From contig NC_060237.1 in NCBI RefSeq assembly GCF_021155775.2, positions 10,627,832 to 10,691,831 of the forward strand: DNA of 64,000 nt, in the 5' to 3' direction. The position numbers and the translations under genes are program-made. The DNA comes from Neodiprion pinetum. Taxonomy: Eukaryota > Arthropoda > Insecta > Hymenoptera > Diprionidae. The notes under the pieces are model-generated. The model was not told the origin of the DNA and ran no database searches. It saw only the letters and a program-made list of their open reading frames with translations. Shown one piece after another: positions 51,242 through 64,000 of this stretch (position 1 is the stretch's first letter; every line of letters begins with the position of its first letter).

Positions 51242-53650
51242 TAATACGTAAACAATTTGTAACGATAACCGTTTTACTACAACTTTCAAGTGACCATAAC
51301 AAATGAAATATTTTTTCGGTACGCGAAATTTTTTTTTTTTTCATCATGTTAGCATCGTGGAATATTTAATTTTAGAACATTGCATCGATACAGATTATGA
51401 TCAACAGATTGTAATTTTGAATAGACCACTGAATAAAAAAAAGAAATTTTGTTTCCGACTTTAAAGAAAAATAATTGTTCGGATAAAATCAGCTATCGTA
51501 CACGAAAATCGAACAATCTTTTAACTATAAATTTTTAATCACCTTGTAACGGTTTGAAATGAAGCATCGACATTCAAGCTTTCGTTCACAATTTGACTCT
51601 TGTATTTTTCAAAGCAATCTGTGCGTGGCTTAAGATTGTAGCGGTTTGACTGAATACCCGATCTGCGATCATCTCGTGATAGAATTAGTGAAGATATCGA
51701 TTTTTGGCCAACTGAAATGAGCTTCCTTGGGCGTTTTGATGATTATAATTTACAATATTAGGCTCGACTCAGTTGTTTAAAAACAAAAAAAATATCAGAA
51801 AATACCAACATCGTATGCAAATTTCAAGTATTAACCTGCAGGTAATGGTTGAAATACCTTAGGGAAGCAGAGTTTTTTCAACCGCAGGCTTTACGAGGAG
51901 GAAATCTGTACTCTTATTTTGAATGGCCGGAGGAAATGTTACTCGTACTTATTTCAAAGATCGAACTGCGTTTGAACTTGGCAACACTAGCGCACACATA
52001 TAATCAAGATATGTGTATTTTTTAGATCATAAATTTGTCTATTTCTACTTAGCAATAAAGATTTTGTCTGTTCAATCTGGTACAACCGATAATCCGACTA
52101 CATTTTTTGTTTCCAGCTCACGATCTACCAAAAAATTGAATATCTTGACCGTATAAAACATTCATCATCTCTATTATTATACCTATTAAAAAATACATCG
52201 ATCTGCGAAGTAAATTCACCAATACTGCGAAATTAAAAATATTTTCCAGTGGAAACTAGACGTTCGTATAACATACGTAGACCTTGTAGCAAAAATGAAC
52301 GTGCGCGTACCTCCCTTGCATGGAGGAGGTAAAAACATGGAGTAAACGGGTCATAAGAGTAAAATTCTATTTGCATGAATTTGCGGCAATATAAAATTTA
52401 AGCCGATAATTGAACCGCGTCTGCAGTAGGTACAAAATTCATCGTTCGTAACCGTAAAATGCGAAGACTTGGGCTTTTGTTGCAGTGAAATGCGTGCACG
52501 TACCTACGCTTATACTAAACGGCGAATTTCAAGTGCTAGAATTATGCGGCAACGAATAGTCGAGTATTTTCTTGATGTGCATAGGGAAGCGATTGTTGTT
52601 ACAATTACCCCCCTTAAACCGCAGTTGCATATTGCGGGCATCCATCCACGTATTATACCTAGCTGCCCACTGCCGGCTGGCTGCTACGCTGCTGTTGCTG
52701 CTGTTGTTGCTCCTTCGCCTTACGCGTTACAAACGATCCCACAGTCCGAGAAAGCATCGCGTAAAACGTACCTACCATTCTTACCGTAAATAAACACAGA
52801 TGTAAATACCCGTCAACGCTTTGGAAGAGAGTAAGAAACATCGAATATATAACAGGAAGACATCCCGGCTCAACAATTGCCTCGATCGGACTAAAAATTT
52901 TTGCTTCTCCTAATATTGTCAATATTTCGAAATATCCCCGATCCGCTATTTTCTCATCTTTCACGTTCGTTCGCGAAACGATGGTATACATTTAGAAGTA
53001 AACGTAGGGTGACAGTACTCATTAGGAATAAGATACGACCTGATTTTGCGTATACAGTTTGAAGAAACAAAAAAAAACTCTCTCAACACGATAGAATTGA
53101 TCGTCAGCCATGATAAATACATAGGTATATTTTAACAACAAAACTACATCGCGATATAAAATAGCGATGCATGTCGATATTACTCCTCGGGCAACTCGCG
53201 ATGCGTCAAGAGCTGTGAAACTCGGATCGTGTCGAACTACGCGCTTTGAAATAGAATCCGTTGAAAAATCAGAAAACCTTTTATCTCCAAGCCGCGCCTT
53301 ACGTTCGTACACGTGCGCGTACCTTATTGCATACTCCACACCCATACGTGATACCGTTGAACAATGATTGTTGAAAACCCCGGTGAAATTTATCATGTGG
53401 CTTAATTATATCCTTTCAAACTTCGGCACCACGACTTCGTGCCGCGGTGTTCTAGTTTCAAAAGTAAGCTGTAACTACACACGATACGTTATACCTGTAC
53501 GAATATTACACGCGGAAGCGCTCTTTAAAAAATGAGATTTTTTTTTTCCACACACACGCTGACGCTCGCGCGAATCAAAATTCGGTACGCGATGGTAGAA
53601 TTTTAACAGCGGAAAAAGACCGCGGCGTAATGCAATAATAGCCGAGTCAT

Positions 53651-53671
53651 GGGGGGGCGGGGGGGGGGGGG
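53651..53671. repeat. Interrupted G-run (G7-C-G13)
   Basis: A G-rich 21-bp run with a single C. Confidence 0.85.
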
Positions 53672-56502
53672 ATGTTTTGCCTTTTTTGCCCATCCTTTTT
53701 CCGTATTCCTGCGCACCCTTTCACGTGCCGCGGTACTCCGATTCATATATCTCTCACAACCCACCGAAGATTCCTCCTCCTCCTCACGCTTCTCATCCTT
53801 CTCCTCTTTCCATATGCGAGCATCATCCTCTACTCGCTGCAGAGCTACTCGAATATCTGGCTGACACCATGAGCGCGCCCCGCTTGGTGGCGAGAAGGGC
53901 TTCTTCATTTTTTGAAAGGGTTGTCTCAAGCCGTTGTTGGAATATTTTGGTACCGCTGTGCCACGGGAACCGAGACGGTTTTCCCCTACTTTTCACAGAA
54001 TGTTGGTTCTACTTTATTTTTTTCATTTCTTACTTCTCAGTCCAATTCCACGGATGAAAAATCACATGCACGTGTCAAATTTTTGTTAAAAATAAATGCG
54101 AGATAATTAATCGTCGCGCAAGATTGTTGGTGTTTTTTTTTTTTTTTTCTTTCACCAAACGTTCGTGGAAACGCCCGATAAAACGACAAAATTTCAAAGA
54201 GAAGAAATATTTCGTACAGCCATTATGTTTCCGGGCAAAGAAATCGACGCTTTTCCGTCAAGTTTTTAACCCTACTTTCCTCATTCCATTCTTCTTTCTT
54301 TCGTCGTTGTTTGAATTCTAATCGAGGCACTTACACATGGAAAAAATCGGGCGAAATTGGAATGTGGGAAAGTGGAGGGCACGCAGGGAACGAGTGGAAG
54401 GGTTACCGCAGGGAAAGATCCTCAACTTCCGAATGGGTTACGAGGGAATGAAAAGCCGAACAAAAGCGAGACGAGGAGTGCTGCTGCTGCCGCTGCTGCT
54501 GTGGCCTCGGCTTGAAAACCCGTTACGATTTTCCTAAAAAGTCTCTTTAGCAGCAATAAAATATCCCCTTACACAAGGTAGCCTATTAACTCAGGGTGTA
54601 CCGTACGACGTGATGATATATGCACATACATGTACGTACTGCACGTATTGTAATATATATATATATATATATATATCTGAATCCTGTAATTATCGCCATG
54701 TGCATACATAACGCTGAGAATATACCTGCAGGCCATAAATGAATTTCACAAATTTATCCTATCCCATTTTATAATAAAATATGAATATATATATAAATAC
54801 ATGTGTAGAGTTTTTGAGAACGATCACTGTATAATTATTATGATCTACGAACTAAAAGCTTACTTGATTACCCGGCGAAAAAGAAATCTAATTGCAAGAC
54901 GCCAAGTTTCAGATTTTCGACGAAATTCTTATCAGTCACGCTGATCATCGCGTATTACAGAATGATGTACAATTTCATTGAAATTTGGTGAGCGAATTTT
55001 GGACTCGGCGCGTTCAAGCCTGCGAAACGTGAGGGAATAAAAAATCGTTGGCCGATCAAATTTGTCCCTAAATCGTCGAAATTCGTCAGGTACGTGAATA
55101 TAGACAGCACGCACACTCGGGCGTGTAAATATAAAATATCCCGCTATACAAGGTTCAATCGAATAACGCGGATGAAAGGGTTTCCCTACCGATCCCAATC
55201 TGCGATGCAGGGGGACGCCGGATCCTCATCCCCTGTGAGAAAACGTCCATTAAAGGAAAAATGATTCCCGTAAAAAATGAGCGCCGAGCCTGAGAAGACG
55301 GGATAGCTGGGCGAGAAGGACCCCGTGTCCCCGCATGCAGGGAGAGCAGCCCCACAGTCTAGCCACTCCTTCGTCCCGAGGGGTAAGGAAATCAAATCTT
55401 GGTTTCCGGATTTTCAGGTAGCAGCGACGCGCCCTTTACCTGGCTAAGGGATATTACGCCGACGGGGTGGTATCCCGAGGGTTAATCCGTCTTCCTCGGA
55501 AATTCTCGGAGAACGAGAAATGGGCGATAATAACGACAGCGGTAAGAGGAGAAAGAAACCTGGTAAGCGGTGCTTCCTCGATTTCAACTTGCGGACTCGT
55601 TATACGCAGCAGCGTGCATCGTGCGGCTCTCCTCCACCGGAACCCAACTATAGTGCGGTACGAAGAGATAAGTCGTTATCTGTCTTCCACACACGGCATA
55701 GACACGAGACACTCGCCAGCTCGTTACACTTGGTGATAAAATTTTCACTTCAAACGAGAAAAGAGAAATACACGCATTGTTCGAAGAACAAAAAAAACTG
55801 CAACTTTCACCGCGGTGATCGCACAGCTTGTATTATAACGACCCGTTTACGAGGCCTTTCCTTCCAAATCGAATTTTAGGCGAACGTCTTTCGAGGCGAT
55901 TTTAGTACCGGTATCAAGATATCGAAATTGTAAGAAGCTGTGAAGTACAAATGTACGGAAAGTTTTGATAAAGTTTTGCGCACTTGTTAACAGACGTCAA
56001 GTAACGTTAACGTCACCAGACATCGAGAAGAAATTCATTATTTTGCAATTTTAAAACTACTTTCAAGGAGTTGGCGTTTGAAAAATACGGTTGTGTTTGG
56101 TTCGGTGTGATTTACTGAATTCCAGACAATTCTAACGGCGCGAAGTAAAAATTTTTCCTAAACATGCGTCGTCACAGTAACGTTACTCACTTCGATCACG
56201 TTTCTATCGCGATTCCACTCCGAAGAAAGATAACTTCGTTTCGTACGAGCGGTGAACAGGTATTTTACACGCGCGTTTACCTACCAAGCGTAAAACTCTA
56301 AGCTGCAATTGAACCGCGGTGGGGCAAAACTGTTGTAACAGAGAGAACGCGGGTAGGTAACTACAGCCGTACAACCGTACCGGGGTTTAAAAATACCACG
56401 AGACTCTACTAGTCTCAGCCCTTCTTGTAGAAATATTAATTTTTTTATCTCCCCACGGCCATATGGTGCGGCGAGGCGAGCCATTTTCTTCTTTTTCTTC
56501 TT

Positions 56503-56579
56503 CTTCTTCTTCTCCTTCTTCGTCGTCTTCTTCGCGAGAGTTGAGGAAGAAGAAGAAGAAGAAGAGGCAGAAGTGCGCA

Positions 56580-56632
<53 letters not shown>
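56503..56632. repeat. Facing (TTC)n / (GAA)n tracts and (GA)n microsatellite
   Basis: TTC-rich sequence (about 56488-56525) is followed by a GAA-rich tract (about 56543-56563), which is its partial inverted complement, and then (GA)n at 56587-56632. Strand composition flips from pyrimidine to purine within 60 bp. Confidence 0.85.
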
Positions 56633-56635
<3 letters not shown>

Positions 56636-58436
56636 AACGACAGGGAAAAAGGATTGAGAAAAGGGAAGAGTAGAGATATGGAAATAAAAAAGGTATATCG
56701 AAAAAACTTCACCAAAGAATATTTTTAGCCGGCGTGGCGCGGCCAGGACTTCTTCCAAGGTGTTTCGGGTGCGGGCTCAAGGCTTTCGGTGCCCGATGCT
56801 GCGCGCGCTGATAGAAAAGGGTTGGTTGCTCGCCTTCTTCTTATACATGCGTGCGCTTCCATGCGCCGCCTGGGCGTAGATCTCGGGGTCCCAGCCGCGT
56901 TTCCGCATCTCCGATTTTACGGTGTTTTTGTTTACGAATGTCATATTTCTGTGCGGGCACCGTCCTTCCTCTCCGTCTCTCTCTCTCTCCCTCTCTCTCT
57001 CTTTTCTCGTCGTCTAATGTGTCCCGACGAGAAATCTTCCTGCGACAGGGTCGACGAACCGCCTTTGGCATTCTCCGGCGTCTCTCTTCCCCGAAATCCG
57101 GCGAAACGCATACCCGACTAGTTCCCTTACTTTTTTCTTATTCTTCCGATTCCTCCTTCTTATATATACACACTTTTCTATATGCATACGGAACAATAAC
57201 TTTATCCCCCGACGCATGTACCCTGGGCTGTGTGTACCGCTGTCTTGTCTGCAGCCAGCGTATTATAACCGCTCCGAAATATTATGCGCGACTCGAGATT
57301 CAAATCTACTGTATTTAAGCGAACGGATGGATGCTGCTGCCGCGAATTCGAAAATTTTTCTCAACTCGTTTATTCTCTACGGCGTACCTAAATCCGCATT
57401 ATACCGACATAAATTTTCAAATTATAACGGCAATGCGGATAATTCATCCGAGATTTACCTCCGATTATATGCCGACGACGTCGCATCCTCGGACCGGACG
57501 AGAGAAGTTCTGTAGATAAAATTTACGGACGCCGTCGCGATTCTGTGCGAGGTAAGTAAAGCCTTGACCCTTCACCGAAGACGGTGTTTTTCAATCGATA
57601 CACATTTCAATATATAATGATAAAAATTAGAGTGATATTTAAAAAATTCAAGAAACAAACGATTCAAGTACCTGACAAGCGGATTACTCTTATTATGAAC
57701 ATTCGCTTGGACAATCACGATTATCGCCATAATTGTCAACGGGAAGTACGGTGTATGTTTGAAAAAGAAAGAGAAAAAGGCTCGTTTCTTTCTTCGTGCC
57801 GCTATTTACGGTGTAACGATTGAAATATGCTCGCCTCAAATCAAAACCGGCACCCAGTTGTAATTTACTTACAGTGTGGATCACGTGGTTTCCACCTTCA
57901 CACCTCCGTCTCCACCTGTTTTCTCGGAGATGTGCTCTCTCTGCCAAAATATCTATTCGGAGCACCACGTGTAAAATTGTCTTTCCTCACAAGTGTCTTC
58001 TTTTCTTTTAAAATTGAACTTTGACAATCATTAAAATAATTTTCTAATAAAAAGTATCTTGGCAAAACTTACGCGACATCTTAATCAAGTCAGTGACAAG
58101 TAATGCATAAATTTTTTTCAATCATTTTCGAAAATAGAACCGCATGGATCTACATGTAACTAAAATTCAGTGATTATCAGGGAAACAATTCGAAACGTTA
58201 AAACGTCAAAACTTTACCGAACCCTGATCGAAAGAAAAGAGAGATGACGCGAAATATTAATAAAGAAAGAACATGGCGACAATTTTATCGATAGGAGATA
58301 ATTCACGTTTACAATATTAACATTATACATTTTTATGATAAACAATGTATGTTCATACAATATTATGTAACAGCAATTGCTTCAAATTGAAAAAATATCA
58401 TACACTGAGAGATATTTTTAGTTCCGGTTACCGCTC

Positions 58437-58798
58437 AGTCCTCAACTATTTTCGTTTTTTATCACAATCAAAAAATATACTTCTAGGTACAAAATGAAAA
58501 TTAATTTTCTAGCCGTTACCGGTAAGTCTAGCCTATCCGTTACTATTCTTTCTCATTACGATAGCTGCTACTATATTTTCTTGCAACTGTTGCGAAAATT
58601 TAACGCTTGTGCAACAATAAATTGACGTTAATTAAAGCCTTATTTAACTGAAAGAGTAGTGTAAACCTCGCAAATTGATATTGCGTTGCAATTGCCAAAA
58701 TATAATAATTCCAAAAATATACAAACAGTTTTTTTAACGATACCTGTTTTACTCAATTTTTCTAGCTACTATAAAAAAAATGAAATTCTTCTCAACGA
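58437..58798 (+). repeat. Dispersed repeat copy B (about 362 bp)
   Basis: This copy matches copy A (19051-19445) in the same orientation, beginning AGTCCTCAACTATTTTCG and ending near TGAAATTCTTCTCAACG. It has small indels and substitutions throughout and lacks the extra internal segment of copy A. It lies in non-coding DNA upstream of castor. No coding potential is seen. Confidence 0.85.
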
Positions 58799-60867
58799 TA
58801 CACAAGAAAAATTCCTTGACAGGTATCCGTTTCAATTGTTTACAACACCGTCTTATAAAAGAAAATAAAAATTATAAAATATCCATCGTAACGACGACGA
58901 TCGTTCCGAAAACCACGTTTTGGCCAATCAGACGGGTCCGAAGGCGTCCGAGGACGTCCTGGCGGTGAAAAAAAAGCAAGTGGGTCTAGGGGTTGAGAGG
59001 CGGCATCGAGAGAACTAAACGGGTGGATCGACGCACGTGCCCGAGGAACGCGTGAACAGTGCACGAACACGGAGGAGCCGAGTCGTGTAAGCGTGCGCCC
59101 GTGTAACGCACGGCAGGCGCCTGTTGCATTGACCAGGACTCTCGACCACCGTGGAATGTGGTCGGCCCGGGATACAGAGCCTGGTATAGTTACCTTTTTT
59201 TTGTCATAACATAATGCGTTATGTATAATAGCCCGACGCACGTAACGCACTCTAGCCTCGTTACATTGCATCGGGTCGCGGACTTATTGTTAAAGATCCG
59301 CGTGGGCGGATGGAAGTGCAGTCTCAGGCTGCAGCGCTCTCGCGTTCGTTCGCGTATTGTAATTACATGAATTATTTAATGTGTGGTCCTGAGTTGCGGC
59401 AGCACCGCGCCATGACCGCCGGTTATCGCCGGCATATTTTCCCGGACGTCTACGTATGCGTTTATTACGCGTATGGGCATGCGTGTGTGCGTACGTACCG
59501 GTGGGTGCATATTGTCCGCGGATAGCTGCAGTTATGCAAGTTTCAATTTCCTTCCGTACCTACAACGCGATCTCATCCGCATTCGCCGTTCGGGAATCGT
59601 TATTGACTCGTCTATACCGGGGGTAGAAATTTTTTACGGAGCCGATTTTACTCGAAAACTGCAGGGAAACGAGGAATACGCCAGGTGTTGTGGTAATGTG
59701 TAGACTTGGTAGAACGAAGAGTGAAAATCGCTGCGTGCGGAGTAAAATTTTCTGCATTTATAGTAAAAAATATAGTCGACACGGGTATTTTTTTTTTTAT
59801 CAAAAACCTTGATGTCAATCTTTTTTCTTGCAGTTTTGAGTAAAGTCTGCTCTTTTCCGCACTTCAGACGCGTATTGTAATCAATTTGGATCACGTATTT
59901 CCGGAAAGCAGGAAAAAAAGGAAAGCACGAAAATTTGTATATACTTACGCACACACACATATTTGTATATATGGTATATGCCTGCACACCGTGCACCTCG
60001 GGCACGTATTGTAATACCGACGTCAGCGTTAAGACGGAGCGATCTTTTCATTGACAAATAACCCTCGCTGAGTTTATTAACAACGAACAAGTCTAGGCTT
60101 TTTCTCTTCAAACGTGCAGAGATAGAGATAAATGCGTGGAAACACGACTTTAAAAGGGACTTTATACCTCGGCGATCCCTGCGCGGCAATTGATCTTATA
60201 CGCGCGCACCTTTATACCATTCTCCTACAGGCGTTCATCAGTTTCGAGAATACGCTTTCACGTTATGCCTACCTGCGGACACCGGCACGCTGTTGGATAT
60301 ACAAAGTATGTTAATGCCAACACATTTTTCCAACCTCGGAGGAAAAGGTTTCGAGTAAGATTTGCGTCAATTCGATACGCTCGTCTTTCGTGACTATCTT
60401 TACAACGAGATTACTTTTTTTCAGCTTTGTTTTTTTTTCTCTTACGTTAAATTTCACAAAATTTCGATGACACGGTGTATCAAAATCACTGTCGAATCGA
60501 CCGTTTTTAAGTACGGCACATCAAAGCTGGCGCGAATGAAATCGTGACAACATCAATTATTCGTACGACCGTTTGAAAATATAATTTCAGCTCGAAAACA
60601 AAGTTAATTATACATTATACAACCGCGCTTATGTTACGGGCGATATTTATTTGACACTGATATCGCGCCGAGAATACGACAGAGCTGTGCTAAATGCGAA
60701 ACAGGTGTTGGATGAAATCCGGTGTGATTTTGTAGAGCCTGAGTCACCGGAGGTTATTGTTACAGTTTCGAGCTTCTTTTGTACCCGGAGTTTTGTAAGC
60801 ATAAGCACCTGGTGACTATTTGGTGACACCGTCCGTTGTACGAGTGGTTACTTAAATTCCGTGTTGT

Positions 60868-60903
60868 TTCAGCTCAATAATGTTTCTACATTATTGAGCT
60901 GAA
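60868..60903. repeat. Perfect hairpin: 16-bp arms, 4-bp loop
   Basis: The left arm is TTCAGCTCAATAATGT, the loop is TTCT and the right arm is ACATTATTGAGCTGAA; there are no mismatches. It is too short for a standard miRNA precursor and has no poly-U context typical of a polymerase III terminator. It could be a cruciform, a fragment of a palindromic element, or a recent inverted duplication. Confidence 0.9.
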
Positions 60904-61317
60904 GCTTGGAGTTACTAGATCGGAAATAAAATACGCGTAGTCGAATTTTCCGTTAAAAACGTCTCGCAATCGTAGAATTTCTTTTTATATATTCATAGAA
61001 GCTTGAAGTTCACTGTAAAAACGAATCGGCCGAAGACGGAAATGTTTAATATTCTACAGGTAGACGATTTATTTCCAACCGTGTATAATTATGGCCATAC
61101 CATTGTGCACCGCAAAGTCGACGTTACCCATAGAGCTCAGAAGGCGGTAACCGCGAAGCGGCCGTACATACGTGTCAACATCGATTACGGTATAACGTGA
61201 TAAGCGGTTATAAAAAACCGTTTGGAAAACGCAGCCCGGCGTTAAAAAGGAAGACGTGTCATGTATACGTGTACGCGCATACGTATTATATTGTACAAGA
61301 GCGTCGAGTGATACTTG

Positions 61318-61320
<3 letters not shown>

Positions 61321-61371
<51 letters not shown>
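61321..61371. repeat. (GA)n microsatellite followed by A-rich purine tract
   Basis: About 25 GA units, then GAA/AAA-rich sequence to about 61470, giving a roughly 150-bp purine-only-like strand. Confidence 0.95.
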
Positions 61372-61373
<2 letters not shown>

Positions 61374-62605
61374 CAAGAAATGAAGAAGATTGAAGAGAAA
61401 AAAAAAAAAGGAAAACGAATGAAGAAAAAAGAAACGAAGCGGAAGAAGAGAGAAAAAAAAAAAAAAAGATTGGAATGCAAATATGTCGCGATTGCGGTTC
61501 AGAATTCCTTTCTTGCGCTTTATACGCCTCTACGTATATAATACGTACGTACACCGCGTTTAACAGTGTAAGAGAAAGTGGCGTCAGTTTCAAGTGAAGA
61601 ATTTTCTCTCGTTCCTTGACTCCTTCTTTACACAGGCTTTCTTTATTTCCACTACAACTTCGTGCGATATGTTACACTTTATAACTACACGTGTACGAAA
61701 AAAAAAAAAAAAAAAAAAAAAAATAGACAATTTCGGTGAACGCTTCCTCAGAATTTAGGGCGTGTCGAAAGGTGGAGGAAGCAAGTGGAAGAAAAAAGAG
61801 AAAAAAAAAACGATAAATAAGTAAATAAAAAATACAAATAAACGGAACAAAAATTAACGGCACAACACATACTATAATCATTATCGTTATGTCTCGAGGC
61901 ACATGATGAGGATAAAAAATGTTGAGTTGCCGAAAAAATCAACACAACAATCGCAAACGAGGAACGCCTGTGTATTAATGAAAACTTTTACGGCACAGTT
62001 CGTTTCGAATATACAAATGACTGGATCGAAGCGAACGAAGCCGACCGACCGCTTCCGGTAGGTTTCGGGTAAAGCAAACTGCAAATTATCACGGAGATTG
62101 TTTTATTTTCCCGCTGATTTCGAGTCCTGATTCCCGACAACCGCGATTCGGCGTCCAGCTCTTGCGTTTCGCACAATGCCAGGCGAAACGCGCGGAGGCA
62201 GGCGGGCACATCTAACGATAAAATATTCACTCGATGAACGTTCATGCGGTATTGGATTAAAGACTGGTTTCCAATATGAGTCACGCGCGTGTCTCGGCCG
62301 CTGGTGTTGGTGCACTCGTATATCAAATCCAGTAGGCACCCCCGACATTGCGATCCGGTCGTGCAGCGTCCAGGGCGTGTGCACGCGCACGCACACGCGC
62401 ACGCACGCCTGCCGTGCACCGAGAATATAGTCCGTACCGCACAATGCGCTCGTGTTGTTAGCCTTTCCTCTTCGTCCGGTACACTCCATTTTTATAGACT
62501 CTCGATAGGGACAATGTCTGTGTCAGCTTCGGTATGCCTGCATTATTATGTAATACGGAGTGCGGCGCTTTAAATCATGGAATGATTATCAAGACTGTTG
62601 TATAT

Positions 62606-62611
<6 letters not shown>

Positions 62612-62642
<31 letters not shown>
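62612..62642. repeat. (GA)n microsatellite
   Basis: About 15 GA units in non-coding DNA. Confidence 0.95.
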
Positions 62643-62645
<3 letters not shown>

Positions 62646-64000
62646 ACAGTGATTACCGATCACTTTTCGCGTAACGTAAAGGGTATGCGTATTTATTAAG
62701 TACATAGGCACATGTGTATTATATATTTATTTTAATTTAGTACATTGTCTTGTCAGGTTTATTATCTCTCTCTCTGTCTCTCCGCGGTCGAGCGAAGCAA
62801 AAGGAAGAAGAGGAAGAAAAAACGCTCGACGACTTGTCGTATATCCTTTTGCGTTTTACTGATTATCGGCATACCTGCGTTATGTATACAAATGTCAAAA
62901 CGTTGTATATTAATTGAGATCAAATTTTACAACGTCGCAAATTCTTGGAATCTTTATGTGGAAGTACGCGGCTTACGGACGCGAGTCTGTTATCTCTTCA
63001 TCTGCAATATTGATAGATCGATATATGTATGTATGTCACATCCGTTAACACAGCACCGATTACTTTTTACAGAGACACGTTCGAGTTTCCATACGACGCA
63101 GACATACGTACGCGTGGTATAAATGTCGGAATAATTTAACCCGTAGGAGAATATGAAAATCCGAGATACTTCTTGCTCGCGCAGACCAGTCGTTAAATCG
63201 CACAAATCTTTGAGTCTAGAAACTCGGCAGGACGTACAGCAATTGTAATTGCAAACCCGAAAATCGATTTTCCTACACCATTCAAATACGACGCGTCGAA
63301 TCGAGTCGGTCAAAAATTCGAGAATGATTAATACTTTTTAATCGACATCTGGATGTTTTAATTCGTAGTACGTGACTTGAAAATTTTCCCGAACGTTTGA
63401 TCGTGCAAAATTGATGTACGCAATTGATAACGCAAGTCTTCTCAAAGTCATCCAAGCCGTAAATTAAAGTCCGAGCTGGTGACCGAATTAAAAAAAAATG
63501 ACAGGATCTTGAGTTCTTAGCGGAAACAAATTCATCGCGACTGACAATGAGTATAATTTTTTCGAGTGATATGCGTAGAAACTGAACACACACGGTATCA
63601 AAATTAACTCGGGTGTTCTCTTACAATTCCTCGTAACATCTTGGCCACCGTGGCTGGTACAAGATGCTTGGTTTCATCTCGTTTCCTCATTTATTTTTTT
63701 GTTCCTATCCCGCGGCAAGCTGGAATTAGAGTACCCGGGGTATCGGCCTTTTCTCTCATATTTCTCAATCTTCGAAACATCATCATGCTGCGGGGCAGCT
63801 GCGGGAGGCTCGTATCACCTTGGGAGAGAAGGCGCTGCTTTGTTCTCGTTTATTTTATTCCATTCTTCTTATTTCTATCTCTCTCTTCAACTCCTCTTTT
63901 ATTCCATCGATTATTACAGCAACGAACATTTGCAAAGATTATTTTTCAACCGACAGGCGGGTTAATACCTGGTATAATATCGGTTTACCGGATCGGTTCG

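Larger units (their letters stand above)
24909..64000. other. Long non-coding stretch: castor 5' intron and upstream DNA
   Basis: About 39 kb without a supported protein gene on either strand. Open frames are short and mostly arise from microsatellites or A/T tracts. It includes the piggyBac-like element, repeat copy B, the perfect hairpin, a GC-richer region around 48400-48800 and an AT-richer, microsatellite-poor region around 49050-52450. Some of it must be castor 5' intron, since the UTR exon starts with an acceptor at 24909. Where transcription begins is not visible. Confidence 0.55.

Noticed and set aside
1..64000. CRISPR arrays, operons, toxin-antitoxin or other prokaryotic-type systems
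   Set aside because: The sequence has spliced eukaryotic exons and eukaryotic repeats; no regularly spaced direct repeats or operonic ORF runs are present.

Overview
This is a eukaryotic, almost certainly insect, genomic window. It has GT-AG spliced exons, introns of many kilobases, dense (TC)n/(GA)n microsatellites, little CpG depletion, and several short transposon relics with terminal inverted repeats. The style suggests a hymenopteran such as a sawfly or wasp, but that is a low-confidence guess.

The only protein-coding gene I can support is on the minus strand. Four exons (24871-24841, 24426-23936, 23591-23312 and 2482-2145) join with matching reading phase at every junction. Together they give 380 codons that run off the left side of the window, ending at a phase-0 donor at 2144. 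The product is the N-terminal, pre-zinc-finger part of a castor/CASZ1-family transcription factor. The main support is the segment REYAESTMQELLAIYGL (residues 226-242), which resembles a conserved N-terminal segment of vertebrate CASZ1 as I recall it. It also has a PMDLS CtBP-type motif and a KRKNFKP segment resembling corepressor-recruiting N-termini. The C2H2 fingers must lie beyond position 1.

Layout: 1-2144 is the start of the next castor intron and holds two short TIR-bounded elements (884-1513 and 1526-2033). 2145-2482 is the fourth castor exon found here. 2483-23311 is a single intron of about 20.8 kb with microsatellites, a dispersed-repeat copy (19051-19445) and a striking 0.7 kb foldback element (20069-20784). 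23312-24908 is a cluster of three exons with two short introns. 24909-64000 has no convincing protein gene. It is probably castor 5' intron plus upstream regulatory or intergenic DNA. It holds a candidate 5' UTR exon (donor at 27480), a piggyBac-like element flanked by TTAA (50215-51241), the second dispersed-repeat copy (58437-58798), a perfect 16-bp-arm hairpin (60868-60903) and many microsatellites and G/C homopolymers.

Some GC-richer stretches (about 3960-4400, 5826-6075, 55190-55600, 57216-57515) read partly like protein but are broken or isolated. They are given as findings, not genes. No rRNA, tRNA, CRISPR or prokaryotic-type system was seen, and I found nothing that justifies claiming a new biological system.
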